A DNA stretch of 13,017 nt from an uncultured Collinsella sp. (GCA_900554255.1 USGN01000015.1:1-13017); one strand, 5' to 3'; shown: positions 1-7,780, counted from the stretch's first letter. Notes: generated by a model from the letters alone, not told the origin. A program made the numbers and translations.

Positions 1-509
1 TGCGACGGCGCGGGCGTGTTTTGCGACTGGGCGGCGGGCTCGGCCACGGCATCGGACTCGCTTGCGGGCGCAGGCTGCGGGGTCTTGGGTGCAGGGCTGT
101 CCTCGGGGGATGTCCCCGCCTCGGGCGCCGGCGTAGACGCGGGCGCAACCTCGGATGCCGGGGCTATGGGAAACGCCGGCGCGGCGGGCTCGGGTGCCGC
201 AAACACCGCAGCGCTCTCGTTGATTGCCGCGGCGACGGGCTCTGCAAAGTGAGCCGGCGCCGGGGTTGCTTCGGGCGCTGCGGGCTGTTCCGCAGCATGT
301 GCGCCGATGGGCGCCGCTACGGCATCCTCTTCGTCCTCGTTATCGGCGAGATCCGAAATATCATGCGTTACATGCGAAAGAGGCAGGGAGAACACGGTGT
401 CCTCGGGCTCCACGGGTGCGGAGCCCGCCGGAGCGGCGTGGGCCGGCGCAGCTGTGGCGGCGGCCGGTGCCTCGGTCATAGTTGCGGACTTGTTCTCCTC
501 GTCGATCAT
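1..509 (-). CDS. Ala/Pro/Glu-rich protein, N-terminal part only; possible PP2C-type phosphatase
   Basis: An open frame runs from an ATG at 509 to the window edge with no stop (169 codons visible), so the gene is partial. The ATG overlaps the stop of the FHA gene upstream as ATGA, and an AAGGTG stretch inside that gene lies a few bases before it, which suggests coupled translation. The visible protein starts MIDEENKSATMTEAP and is low-complexity, rich in Ala, Pro and Glu. One less biased patch near residues 45-67 (SLPLSHVTHDISDLADNEDE) may be a docking motif. No catalytic domain or membrane segment is visible. In mycobacteria the gene after fhaA and fhaB is the phosphatase pstP, so a PP2C domain beyond the edge is the natural guess; this rests on position only. 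The frame is solid, the function is not. Confidence 0.7.
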   Translation of the reverse strand, partial: MIDEENKSATMTEAPAAATAAPAHAAPAGSAPVEPEDTVFSLPLSHVTHDISDLADNEDEEDAVAAPIGAHAAEQPAAPEATPAPAHFAEPVAAAINESAAVFAAPEPAAPAFPIAPASEVAPASTPAPEAGTSPEDSPAPKTPQPAPASESDAVAEPAAQSQNTPAPS

Positions 510-922
510 CGACGGTTCACCTTCATGACCACGTCGCCAATCTGGACTTCGTCGCCCTCACGCAGCGTCGCGGGCTCCACGAGCTGGCGGCCGTTGACGA
601 GCGTGCCGTTAAGCGAGTTGAGGTCCTCGATGATGAGCGCCGGGCCCTGCAGCGAAAAGCGCGCATGCGAGGCCGAGACGAACGGTTCGTTGATGCAGAT
701 GTCCGAAGATGGCGAACGACCGACGATGACGGGGCCGAGCATGTCTACGTGGATGCCGCGGATACCGCGCGGACCCTTGTCCACATCGATCGTCCAGATA
801 GCGGAGTCGCGGCGCTGACCGCGTACGAGTCCCACGCCGGTTTTCATGACGGCGAACAGGAAGATATAGAGCAGGGCGACCAGGACGATGCGGCCTGCAA
901 AAAGGACGATATCGATGTTCAT
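506..922 (-). CDS. fhaB: FhaB-like membrane-anchored FHA domain protein
   Basis: This 138-residue protein has one N-terminal membrane helix (about residues 5-26) followed by a cytoplasmic FHA domain (about 60-136). FHA hallmarks are present: GRS at 68-70, SASH at 83-86, and LNSLNGT at 101-107 followed by N110-G111. FHA domains bind phosphothreonine on partner proteins. Length and layout match actinobacterial FhaB/FipA (155 residues in M. tuberculosis), which reads Ser/Thr-kinase signals in cell-wall growth and division. The ATG at 922 lies 6 nt after the stop of the FhaA-like gene, and an AGGGGAT Shine-Dalgarno overlaps that stop. The gene ends in a 4-nt overlap with the next one, so it sits mid-operon. 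The symbol is given by domain layout and gene order, not by a search. Confidence 0.87.
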   Translation of the reverse strand: MNIDIVLFAGRIVLVALLYIFLFAVMKTGVGLVRGQRRDSAIWTIDVDKGPRGIRGIHVDMLGPVIVGRSPSSDICINEPFVSASHARFSLQGPALIIEDLNSLNGTLVNGRQLVEPATLREGDEVQIGDVVMKVNRR

Positions 923-928
923 AAGCGA

Positions 929-1942
929 CTATCCCCTAAATTCAAAGGTGCTCAGGCCAAACGTCAGCAGATCGCCGTTGCGCAGCGGGCAGCGCGTAAT
1001 GCGGCGGTTGTTGACGAGCGTGCCGTTGGTGGAATTGAGGTCCTCGATCGACCAATCCGAGCCCGTAAAGGTGAGCTGGGCGTGGCGACGCGACACGTTG
1101 GGGTCGCGCAGGGCAATGTCGGAAACCGAGCGCTCGCGACCGATGGTCACCTGCGCGGAAGTGATGCTGTGGCTCTCGCCGCTCACGACGTCGACGAGCT
1201 GGGCGAGCGGGCGCTGCGGGGCGCGAGTGCTCGCCATGTTGGAGGCGATGCCGGCTGCGGCGCCTAGGCCCACGGCGGCACCGGTCGCGGCGGCTCCGCC
1301 CATGCCGGCAAGCGCGTCGCGCGAGACGGTCTGAGGCACCGGGATGGGTGCGGCGGCGGGGTCGGGGACGCTAGGCGCGAAGGGGTCTGCCACGGCAAGC
1401 GGGTCGGGAGCGGCGGCGCGAGGCGTCGGCTGCTGCTGGGGCATGGCGGCGGGGCGCTGCTGCTGCGGGGCAGCAAACTGCTGCTGGCCGGCGCGCGGGG
1501 CGCTGGCGGCACGGCTTGCCGCGGAGTTGTTCTGGCCCAGGCCGTTTTGATAGGCGCGCTCTTCTTCGTACAGGCGGCCGAGCGTGGGGGCATCGACGTT
1601 CTCGGCAAAGACCGAGAACTTGCCGGCGCGCAGCTGCGGATCGATCATAAAGCGCACGAGGGGCTCGCCGACAAAGACATAGCGGCGCTTTTCGGCCTGC
1701 GCCTTCACAAACTCGCGGACCTCGCGCGAAAGCTCGGGGTAGAACGGGGCGAGCATGGGATCGTCGTCGGCGGCGATCAGGATGGTATAGAGTGCCGGCG
1801 CCGTGTTGACGCCGTTAATCACCAGAGTCTGATCCTCCATGTCGCGAGCGGCCTGCTTAGCAAGCTTCTTAAAGGAGAACGGGGCACGGGTGGCACCGAA
1901 GATGCCGGCCACGTGGTCCTCGAAGATGTTCAGGAAGTTCAC
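929..1942 (-). CDS. fhaA: FhaA-like protein (DUF3662 domain plus C-terminal FHA domain)
   Basis: The protein has 337 residues. Residues 1-115 match the FhaA N-terminal DUF3662 style (starts MNFLNIFEDHVAGIFG and contains RRYVFVGEPLVRF). Residues about 135-240 form a Gln/Ala/Pro linker, and residues about 248-335 an FHA domain with IGR at 267-269, SRRH at 284-287 and LNSTNGT at 302-308. All phosphothreonine-binding signatures are therefore intact. FhaA in mycobacteria binds phosphorylated partners such as the MviN pseudokinase and influences peptidoglycan precursor flow; the same role here is inferred. The start is a GTG at 1942 overlapping the kinase stop as GTGA, with GGAGAG about 10 nt upstream, which points to translational coupling. 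A 6-nt gap leads to the FhaB-like gene. No membrane helix is seen, so it is cytoplasmic. Confidence 0.88.
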   Translation of the reverse strand: MNFLNIFEDHVAGIFGATRAPFSFKKLAKQAARDMEDQTLVINGVNTAPALYTILIAADDDPMLAPFYPELSREVREFVKAQAEKRRYVFVGEPLVRFMIDPQLRAGKFSVFAENVDAPTLGRLYEEERAYQNGLGQNNSAASRAASAPRAGQQQFAAPQQQRPAAMPQQQPTPRAAAPDPLAVADPFAPSVPDPAAAPIPVPQTVSRDALAGMGGAAATGAAVGLGAAAGIASNMASTRAPQRPLAQLVDVVSGESHSITSAQVTIGRERSVSDIALRDPNVSRRHAQLTFTGSDWSIEDLNSTNGTLVNNRRITRCPLRNGDLLTFGLSTFEFRG

Positions 1943-3792
1943 GAAAGATCACTCTCCGTATAGGTTCTTTGGTATCCGAGCAAATATAGGCATATCCCAA
2001 CGATTATAGAGGATAGGGTTCCCGCAACCGCCGCCTTGGCGACGACCGCGGCTGCAAGGCTGGCAATTTCCATATGGTGTGCAAGACAGGACGCCGCTGA
2101 GCAGCCGATGCCGGTGACAGCGATGGCGGCGATTGCGGCAAGGTTTGAGCCCTGATCGGCACGCTTGGCATGGGCATTGAGCAGCGCAGATGACGCCGCG
2201 GCAGTTGCCGCGACCAGCACAAAGGCAGCCCAAAGGAGCGGGTCTCCCAGCGCTGCGGCAACGTTACCGAGCCCCAGCACGCCTCCGGCTGAAAGCGCGA
2301 CCGTGGCCAGACGGGCAAAAAGCGCGCCCATGCCCGTTGCCGCGGCGGCGCTTGCCGGGCCGAGCCAAAATGACGCGACGCCGGCGGCGACCCCAGCTGC
2401 CAGGAAGGTATTGCCGGTCAGACAGCCAAGCGCGAGTGCACAGGTGAGCGCGGCGCTCGCGGCAGCCTCGGTGCGACCCCAGGCGATCCACCAACCGGAC
2501 ATGGCGGCGGCAAAGATCACCGCGACGGGCAACATCGACAGGATACCCTGCGCCTGCATGGTGGCGTTGGCCATGAGCACCAAAAAGCCCACAGCCGAGA
2601 TGGCCGAGCCAATCTGGGGGGCCAGGCCAGCCGCCGCTCCGATCGCGATAGCCGCAATGACCAGGCCGGGAAGCGCCGCGACCCCGGCCGTCTGCATCAG
2701 CAAAAAGCTAAAGGTGCCGCACGTTAGCGCCGAGATAGCGCGCATGGTGTAGTCGCGCGCATGGCTCCAGCGCGTGCCCGCCCAGCCGAGTGCGGGGTCG
2801 ACCTCGATGGCGTCGTCCTCGTAGTGCGACGGCTCGATATCGTCGAGCTCCTGCTCGTCATCCGAAAGCTCGCCAACCATTTGCTCCAGGCTGCGACGGC
2901 CTTCGCGCACGCTGCCCAGACCGGCAAGGAGCTGGTCGCAAAATGCCTCGATGCTGTTGGGGCGGTCCTGCGGCATAGGGGAGAGCGCGCTCATGAGCGC
3001 GGCCTCGGCTCCCGGGGGAAAGTGTGGTATCAGCTCGCTTGGATAGGTGGCGCCGCCGATGATGCGGTCGAGCGAGTCGGCGGGCGTGGCCGCCATAAAG
3101 GGAGTGCTGCCGCACAGGCCCTCGTAGATTACACAGGCGAGGGCAAAGACATCGGCGCGCTCGTCAACCGTGCCAGTCTCGATGTCGAGCTGCTCGGGCG
3201 GCATGTAGCCGATGGTGCCGCCGCGCGAGCCGCCAAAGCCACCGGCGGACGACAGTCGCGCCATGCCAAAGTCGGTGAGCTTTACATTGCCCGAGTGGTC
3301 GATGAGCACGTTGGCGGGCTTAATGTCCAGGTGGAGTACGCCATTACTATGGGCGAAGGTGAGCGCCTGGCCCAACGCATCGGCAATGGCCGCGGCCTCG
3401 TCAAAGGTAAGTGAGTGACCGTCCACGCGATGCAAAAACTCGGCCAGCGACATGCCATCGACATATTCCATAACCAGGTAGGCATAGGCTGTGTCGTGCG
3501 TAAAGTCGATGACCTGCACGATGTTGGGATGTTGAAGCATAGCGGCAGTGTGCGCCTCGCGCAGGACATCCATGATGTCGCTGGCGGGCATGCCGGCACC
3601 GTTGATAAGGGGGATGCGCTTAATGGCGACGCGGCGGCGCAGGTGCGTGTCGCGGCAGATCTCGATGGAGCCAAAACCGCCGGTCGCGAGCGTCTCGAGC
3701 GGCTGGAACCGCTTGAGCAGCTCGCGAGAGCTGGTGCCCTCCAAGGGAACGTCCGGCGAGAACCGGGCGGTATGTTGCGAGAAAAGCGGCAT
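1939..3792 (-). CDS. Polytopic membrane Ser/Thr protein kinase, non-RD type
   Basis: The protein has 617 residues from the ATG at 3792. I prefer this start to an in-frame TTG at 3798 because GAGGG lies 6 nt before the ATG and would abut the TTG. The kinase domain (about 29-290) shows the glycine loop TGGFGSI (37-43), VAIK with catalytic Lys58, helix-C Glu79, HLDIKPAN (154-161), DFG (174-176) and GYMPPEQ (195-201). The catalytic-loop Arg is Leu155, so the kinase is non-RD and may not need activation-loop phosphorylation. An acidic stretch (about 306-332) precedes a hydrophobic region (about 352-606) with many membrane helices. There are no PASTA repeats and no obvious extracellular sensor domain. 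It heads the FhaA/FhaB operon, so those FHA proteins are likely readers of its output. The general class is certain; ligand and substrates are unknown. Confidence 0.92.
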   Translation of the reverse strand: MPLFSQHTARFSPDVPLEGTSSRELLKRFQPLETLATGGFGSIEICRDTHLRRRVAIKRIPLINGAGMPASDIMDVLREAHTAAMLQHPNIVQVIDFTHDTAYAYLVMEYVDGMSLAEFLHRVDGHSLTFDEAAAIADALGQALTFAHSNGVLHLDIKPANVLIDHSGNVKLTDFGMARLSSAGGFGGSRGGTIGYMPPEQLDIETGTVDERADVFALACVIYEGLCGSTPFMAATPADSLDRIIGGATYPSELIPHFPPGAEAALMSALSPMPQDRPNSIEAFCDQLLAGLGSVREGRRSLEQMVGELSDDEQELDDIEPSHYEDDAIEVDPALGWAGTRWSHARDYTMRAISALTCGTFSFLLMQTAGVAALPGLVIAAIAIGAAAGLAPQIGSAISAVGFLVLMANATMQAQGILSMLPVAVIFAAAMSGWWIAWGRTEAAASAALTCALALGCLTGNTFLAAGVAAGVASFWLGPASAAAATGMGALFARLATVALSAGGVLGLGNVAAALGDPLLWAAFVLVAATAAASSALLNAHAKRADQGSNLAAIAAIAVTGIGCSAASCLAHHMEIASLAAAVVAKAAVAGTLSSIIVGICLYLLGYQRTYTESDLS

Positions 3793-3798
3793 GGCCAA

Positions 3799-3803
3799 CC
3801 CTC
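3799..3803 (-). promoter_or_regulatory. Shine-Dalgarno that decides the kinase start
   Basis: GAGGG on the minus strand lies 6 nt before the ATG at 3792. The alternative TTG at 3798 directly follows it and so would have no usable spacing. Confidence 0.5.
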
Positions 3804-3872
3804 GTGCGTTTAAAGTTCGTTTGCGAGCGGCGGGCGCGGGGCCGAGCCGTTCGCGGTGGCATAGATGCTGCT

Positions 3873-3881
3873 AGTGTAGCA
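3873..3881 (-). promoter_or_regulatory. Candidate extended -10 promoter of the kinase-FHA operon
   Basis: The minus strand reads TGCTACACT, an extended -10 (TGn plus TAnnnT). No good -35 is visible, as is common for extended -10 promoters. It would start transcription near 3866 and leave a leader of about 75 nt before the kinase ATG. It lies in the 148-bp spacer after the YcxB-like gene, the only gap that could hold this operon's promoter close by. Confidence 0.35.
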
Positions 3882-3940
3882 CGCTCGGGTGCATGGGGAG
3901 GATAGCGGGATGCGAGGCTGCCTGCCTGCCTGGCTTGGCC

Positions 3941-4648
3941 TTAGCGCTTTTTCTTGTTCTTCTTCTGCTTGCGCTTGGTCTCCTGGGGCTTGTCGCCCTG
4001 TTTGGCTTCGGCAGCGGCCTTTTCTGCCTTCATCTTCTTGCGCTTGGTCTCGATGCGGAGTTTTTTGTTGATGCGGGCCTTGAGGAAGGGGCCGAACTGC
4101 TCGGCATCGCCACGGACGAAGGTGTCCTTGGGGATCGTCACGCCTTGGTCGGCGAACATGGCCACAAAGATGCGCTCGCCGTCGAGTACGTGGTCGAGCT
4201 TGTCAAACGGGAAGAACTGTGACTTACCGCTCTTGCCCCAAACCATCAGGCCGTCCTCGTTGGCGGCGACGCGGCGATAGCGGCCACCCATTGACTCGTC
4301 GGCCTCAACGGCGTCGATAAAGTCGCGGGCGAGGGTGTGGTGCAGGTTTTTGCTCCACCAGGCCAAAAAGGCGCCGAATACGATCAGGACGACGCCAAAC
4401 TTGATCCAGTTGCCGCCGGCCAGCAGCATGCCGATGCCGATGAGCGCGGCAATTGCCGCGGCGACATACAGCGAGCCGCGACGCCTGGGCGAGGCGACCA
4501 GGCGGGCGAAGTCGGTGACCAGGTCGTTTTCGTACTGGTACTCGTTGAGGTACAGGATGCCGTCATCGGCTGCGGCCTGCTCCTCGAGCGCGACCTCGAC
4601 CTGGTCGGCTGCTTCGGAGGGAACGAGGTTGCTCTCTGCGTCTGCCAT
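3941..4648 (-). CDS. YcxB-like two-helix membrane protein with Lys-rich tail
   Basis: The protein has 235 residues. An acidic N-terminus (1-55) precedes two membrane helices (about 59-77 and 81-98) and a soluble domain (about 100-195). The soluble domain has motifs such as MVWGKSGKSQFFPFDKLDHV and ends FGPFLKARINKKL. This layout, with two helices and then a compact domain ending near a conserved F/L-rich helix, fits the YcxB family of uncharacterised membrane proteins. The last 40 residues are extremely rich in Lys and Arg, with Ala/Glu blocks, and could touch nucleic acid or acidic lipids. The start ATG at 4648 has GGAG about 10 nt upstream. It is divergent from dnaX and sits in the same direction as the kinase operon, but 148 bp away from it. 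The function is unknown; the family call is from memory of the layout. Confidence 0.8.
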   Translation of the reverse strand: MADAESNLVPSEAADQVEVALEEQAAADDGILYLNEYQYENDLVTDFARLVASPRRRGSLYVAAAIAALIGIGMLLAGGNWIKFGVVLIVFGAFLAWWSKNLHHTLARDFIDAVEADESMGGRYRRVAANEDGLMVWGKSGKSQFFPFDKLDHVLDGERIFVAMFADQGVTIPKDTFVRGDAEQFGPFLKARINKKLRIETKRKKMKAEKAAAEAKQGDKPQETKRKQKKNKKKR

Positions 4649-4688
4649 GCTCTTTGGACTCCTATCGCGGCGGGCTCGCCGTACGGGT

Positions 4689-4695
4689 TATTATG
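4689..4695. promoter_or_regulatory. Overlapping divergent -10 candidates for dnaX and the YcxB-like gene
   Basis: The 116-bp divergent spacer contains one AT-rich spot in a GC-rich setting. It reads TATTAT on the plus strand (4689-4694) and CATAAT on the minus strand (4695-4690). Each could be a -10 element for its gene. I see no convincing -35 on either side. If both are used, the promoters overlap and would compete. Confidence 0.35.
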
Positions 4696-4764
4696 GAATG
4701 CAGTATGCCGTGCGACCGCATGGCCGCCGCGGCAACAAGACTCAGTATACCCGGGGGAGCACCC

Positions 4765-7245
4765 ATGGAATCGTTGTACCGAAAGTATCGCCCGCTCACC
4801 TTCGACTCCGTGGTGGGTCAGCAGCATATCGTCTCGACGCTCGAGCACGCCATCACCGAGGGGCGCCTGTCCCACGCCTACCTGTTCTGCGGACCGCGCG
4901 GCACGGGCAAGACCACCATGGCGCGCATCCTGGCCAAGGCGCTGCTGTGCCGCAATGCCGAGGCGGCGCGCACCGAGGGTGCAAGCGGCTGCATGCCCGA
5001 CGGTACTTGCGAGGAGTGCGAGCTCATTGCCGAGGGTAACCACCCCGATGTTTACGAGCTCGATGCCGCCTCCCGCACGGGCGTGGACAATGTGCGCGAG
5101 GAAATCATCAACTCCGTCAACTTTGCCCCGGTGCGCGGCAAGTACAAGATTTATATCATCGACGAGGTCCACATGCTCACGACGGCGGCGTTCAACGCGC
5201 TGCTCAAGACGCTTGAGGAGCCGCCGGCACACGTGATCTTTGTGCTGTGCACCACCGACCCGCAAAAGATTCTGGAGACCATCCTCTCGCGCTGCCAGCG
5301 CTTCGATTTCCATCGTATCGGCAACGAGGATATTGAGCATCGCCTGGCATACGTGTGCGAGCAGGAGGGCTTCGATTACGACGACGAGGCGCTGGCTATC
5401 GTGGCGCGTCATGCCAAGGGCGGCATGCGCGACGCGTTGTCCACGCTGGAGCAACTGAGCGTCTTTGGCAACGGTTCTGTGCATGCGGACGACGCCCGCT
5501 CGCTTTTGGGCGAGGTTTCGGACCAGATCCTGGGCGAGTTTGCCCGCGCCATCGCCGAGCGTGATGTCGCCGAGCTCTATGGACTGATCCGTGCGCAGGT
5601 CGAGGAAGGAAACGACCTGCTGGAGCTGACGCGCGACCTGGTGGCGCACGTGCGCGACGTGTATGTTGCCTGCGTTGCCGGTGCCCGTGCCGAGTTGTTT
5701 GAGGGCGGTGCCGAGCAGGCCGAGGCGCTTGCTGCCGAGGCCGCTGCCTTTGGCGAGCATCCTGCCGACCGCCTGGCCCGTGTGCTGACGGTGCTCGACG
5801 ATGCCGCACTGGAGATGAGGGGCGCGAGCGACGTGCGCCTGGTGCTCGAGATTGCCTGCACGCGTCTGGCGCGTCCCGAGGCTGATTTAACGATTGAGGC
5901 ATTGGCCGAGCGCGTGGCTCGCTTGGAGGCCATGGTTGCCAATGCCGCCGTTCCGGCGAGCGTGGCTGCTGCTCAGGCCGCCGCGCCTGCAGCATCCGTA
6001 CCCGCTGCTGCCCAGCAGCCGACGCTCATTTCGGGCGCCCGTGCTGCCGCTCCGGCGGCATCCGCTGTCCCCGCTGCTACGTCCGCGCGCCAGGGCGGTA
6101 TGCCTTGGGACCGTGGTGCTGCCGCTCCGGCGGCTCAGCCTGCGCCCCGTTCTGCGTCCGTGTCAGCTTCCAAGCCTGCAGCGCCTGCACCTCAGCCTGC
6201 GCCGACTCCGACGCCTCAGCCCGTTGCGGCCCCCGCGCCTGCCACCGCTCCGGCACCTAAGCCCCAGTCCAACAATGCCGCCCAGGTTGCCGCCGCCGGT
6301 GCTGCTGAGACCCCCGCGGTTGAGGACGCCGGCGAGCTCCAGCGCAAATGGGCCGAGGTCGTCGAGCGCGTCAAGGCTCGTCAGGCCTCCTACGCAGGGC
6401 TTTTGCTCAACGCTCGCGCCACGGCCGACGACGGCTCCAAGCTCACGGTCTCGTTCCCCGCGGGTTCGACTTTTGCCATTAAGATGCTCGGTCGCGCCGA
6501 TACGCAGTCGGTGGTCCTGCCGACGGTCTGCGCGGTCTTCGGTCGTCGTACCGTCGACTATGTCCTGGATGGGGGTGGCACGCCGGCTCCTCAACATGAG
6601 GAGCATTCTCCATCTGCACGGGCTGCGGCATCTGCGGACCCGCAACCCGTGTCCTCGGCGGCCTCTGTATCCTCGAGCGCCAGCGCGCCGCAGCAGCAAG
6701 CGGCACCGGTAGCGGCATCGACCCCGTCGGCGCCTAAGCCCGCGGCGCCCAAACCGGCTGCTTCGACACCCGCGCCCAAGCCCGCCTCGCCCGCACCCAA
6801 GTCGTCTGACCTGGGCAAAGCCCCCTGGCTACGCTCCGACAACCCCGCCGGCGCTCCTGCCACGGGTAAGCTCCCGACTGAGCCCGCACCCCGTGCGCCC
6901 GAGCGCTCTGCCGCTCCCAAATCTCAGCCTGCCGCGTCGTCTGCGCCATGGGAATCCGAGCAGGTTCCCTACGACGATGCCATGGTCGGCGGTTTTGCTG
7001 CCGATGCTGGTGGGGACGATCTGCCTCCGTTCGACGTGCCGGGTGCGGCGTCCGCGCCCAAGTCCGCTGCAACTGCCCCCAAAGAGGAGGACGCTCTTGC
7101 AGCTCCCTGGGAATCCAATCCCGGTGCTGGCAGCCCCTTCGGCCATCAGGGCGCAGCCCCGAGCATCCCGCAGACCGAGGACGAGGCCAAAGCCCTCATC
7201 CGCAGCGTCTTCGGCCAGGCCACCATCTTCAAGCCGGTGGAGTAG
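4765..7245 (+). CDS. dnaX: DNA polymerase III subunit gamma/tau (clamp loader ATPase)
   Basis: DnaX is the AAA+ motor of the replication clamp loader, which opens and places the beta clamp on primed DNA. The protein has 826 residues from the ATG at 4765, chosen because GGGGGAG lies 5 nt upstream and the family N-terminus LYRKYRP follows. Walker A GPRGTGKT is at 43-50, zinc-site Cys at 62, 76, 82 and 85, Walker B IIDEVH at 131-136, and the sensor/finger SRC at 175-177. After the ATPase and collar part (to about 385) come an Ala/Pro linker (about 395-520), a folded tau-like domain (about 524-603), a second Ala/Pro/Lys linker, and an end segment finishing IFKPVE. At 826 residues it is longer than E. 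coli tau (643). No slippery heptamer for a gamma form was found. The linkers hold four Pro-Trp motifs (448, 688, 729, 782). Confidence 0.97.
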   Translation: MESLYRKYRPLTFDSVVGQQHIVSTLEHAITEGRLSHAYLFCGPRGTGKTTMARILAKALLCRNAEAARTEGASGCMPDGTCEECELIAEGNHPDVYELDAASRTGVDNVREEIINSVNFAPVRGKYKIYIIDEVHMLTTAAFNALLKTLEEPPAHVIFVLCTTDPQKILETILSRCQRFDFHRIGNEDIEHRLAYVCEQEGFDYDDEALAIVARHAKGGMRDALSTLEQLSVFGNGSVHADDARSLLGEVSDQILGEFARAIAERDVAELYGLIRAQVEEGNDLLELTRDLVAHVRDVYVACVAGARAELFEGGAEQAEALAAEAAAFGEHPADRLARVLTVLDDAALEMRGASDVRLVLEIACTRLARPEADLTIEALAERVARLEAMVANAAVPASVAAAQAAAPAASVPAAAQQPTLISGARAAAPAASAVPAATSARQGGMPWDRGAAAPAAQPAPRSASVSASKPAAPAPQPAPTPTPQPVAAPAPATAPAPKPQSNNAAQVAAAGAAETPAVEDAGELQRKWAEVVERVKARQASYAGLLLNARATADDGSKLTVSFPAGSTFAIKMLGRADTQSVVLPTVCAVFGRRTVDYVLDGGGTPAPQHEEHSPSARAAASADPQPVSSAASVSSSASAPQQQAAPVAASTPSAPKPAAPKPAASTPAPKPASPAPKSSDLGKAPWLRSDNPAGAPATGKLPTEPAPRAPERSAAPKSQPAASSAPWESEQVPYDDAMVGGFAADAGGDDLPPFDVPGAASAPKSAATAPKEEDALAAPWESNPGAGSPFGHQGAAPSIPQTEDEAKALIRSVFGQATIFKPVE

Positions 7246-7266
7246 CTGCGCAGGCGGGTATACTGC

Positions 7267-7740
7267 TCAAGAAGAGGACCCCTTGTCCGGGCGCATCTGT
7301 ATTTCGGACATGTGTAATGTGGTGCCGCGTATATCGCATTCGAGTAGACAGGTACGTGACGGTCGGCCTAGGATGCTGAGGTCGATACGATACGTCGCAT
7401 GGCTGTTCGTGTACTCGACTTGCTCGGCGTTAATGGTTGCTCCGATTGCCAAATAAACGCCTAGCTCGGCATCGACAATCTTGAAGTCCTTTATCTTGAC
7501 CTTGAACTCTTGATAGAGGGACGGGCTGTTGTAGTAGACGGTTCGGGTTCCGTCGGTGCACTCATCGGTCGCTTCCCATTTGACGACGGGCTGGCCCGAG
7601 CTGGCTATTAGCAGTTCTGCTCCAAAGGATATAGCATGGGTGATGGCAACCAACAATGCCCAGCCGACAAAGAGATAGAGAACAAAATATGCAGCGGGGT
7701 GTTTTGAGCGGATGTTTTGGAGCGCGTTGGGGGCATTCAT
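7267..7740 (-). CDS. Hypothetical single-pass membrane protein
   Basis: I do not recognise this 157-residue protein. A short cytoplasmic N-terminus is followed by one membrane helix (about 17-45, YFVLYLFVGWALLVAI), then an outside domain of about 110 residues with three Cys and alternating hydrophobic residues that look like beta strands. The ATG at 7740 has a strong GGAGGTG 4 nt upstream and a consensus TATAAT 35 bp upstream, so the gene looks real. It is convergent with dnaX (21-nt gap) and divergent from ybaB. Hand-counted GC is about 53% over 7321-7740, against about 65% in dnaX, and it uses ATA, CTA and TTA codons rare in its neighbours. This suggests later arrival between dnaX and ybaB. 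Confidence 0.75.
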   Translation of the reverse strand: MNAPNALQNIRSKHPAAYFVLYLFVGWALLVAITHAISFGAELLIASSGQPVVKWEATDECTDGTRTVYYNSPSLYQEFKVKIKDFKIVDAELGVYLAIGATINAEQVEYTNSHATYRIDLSILGRPSRTCLLECDIRGTTLHMSEIQMRPDKGSSS

Positions 7741-7744
7741 GGGG

Positions 7745-7751
7745 CACCTCC
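7745..7751 (-). promoter_or_regulatory. Strong Shine-Dalgarno of the orphan membrane gene
   Basis: GGAGGTG on the minus strand lies 4 nt before the ATG at 7740. It is one of the best matches to the anti-SD in the window and fixes the start. Confidence 0.7.
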
Positions 7752-7774
7752 AAATTACTATCTATGGCAATCGA

Positions 7775-7780
7775 ATTATA
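7775..7780 (-). promoter_or_regulatory. -10 element of the orphan membrane gene
   Basis: The minus strand shows a perfect TATAAT, giving a transcript start near 7768 and a leader of about 28 nt. The expected -35 place (about 7798-7803) has no TTGACA and falls on one arm of the 10-bp inverted repeat, so an activator or repressor may act there. Confidence 0.5.

Noticed and set aside
3898..3940. Three TGCC tandem units (GCCTGCCTGCCTGG) after the YcxB-like gene
   Set aside because: They are too short and simple to call a repeat element, and no terminator hairpin with a T-run forms there.
4654..4764. In-frame upstream extension of dnaX
   Set aside because: The conserved DnaX N-terminus begins at the ATG at 4765, which has a good Shine-Dalgarno.
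4384..5760. A 458-codon open frame on the minus strand inside dnaX and the YcxB-like gene
   Set aside because: It runs antisense to the certain dnaX frame, has no ribosome site, and its protein is an Arg/Leu/His mixture typical of mirror frames in GC-rich DNA.
7073..7087. CCCCCAAAG in dnaX as a programmed frameshift site
   Set aside because: In the reading frame (GCC CCC AAA) it does not fit the X-XXY-YYZ pattern, and it lies near the gene end, so it could not make a gamma form.
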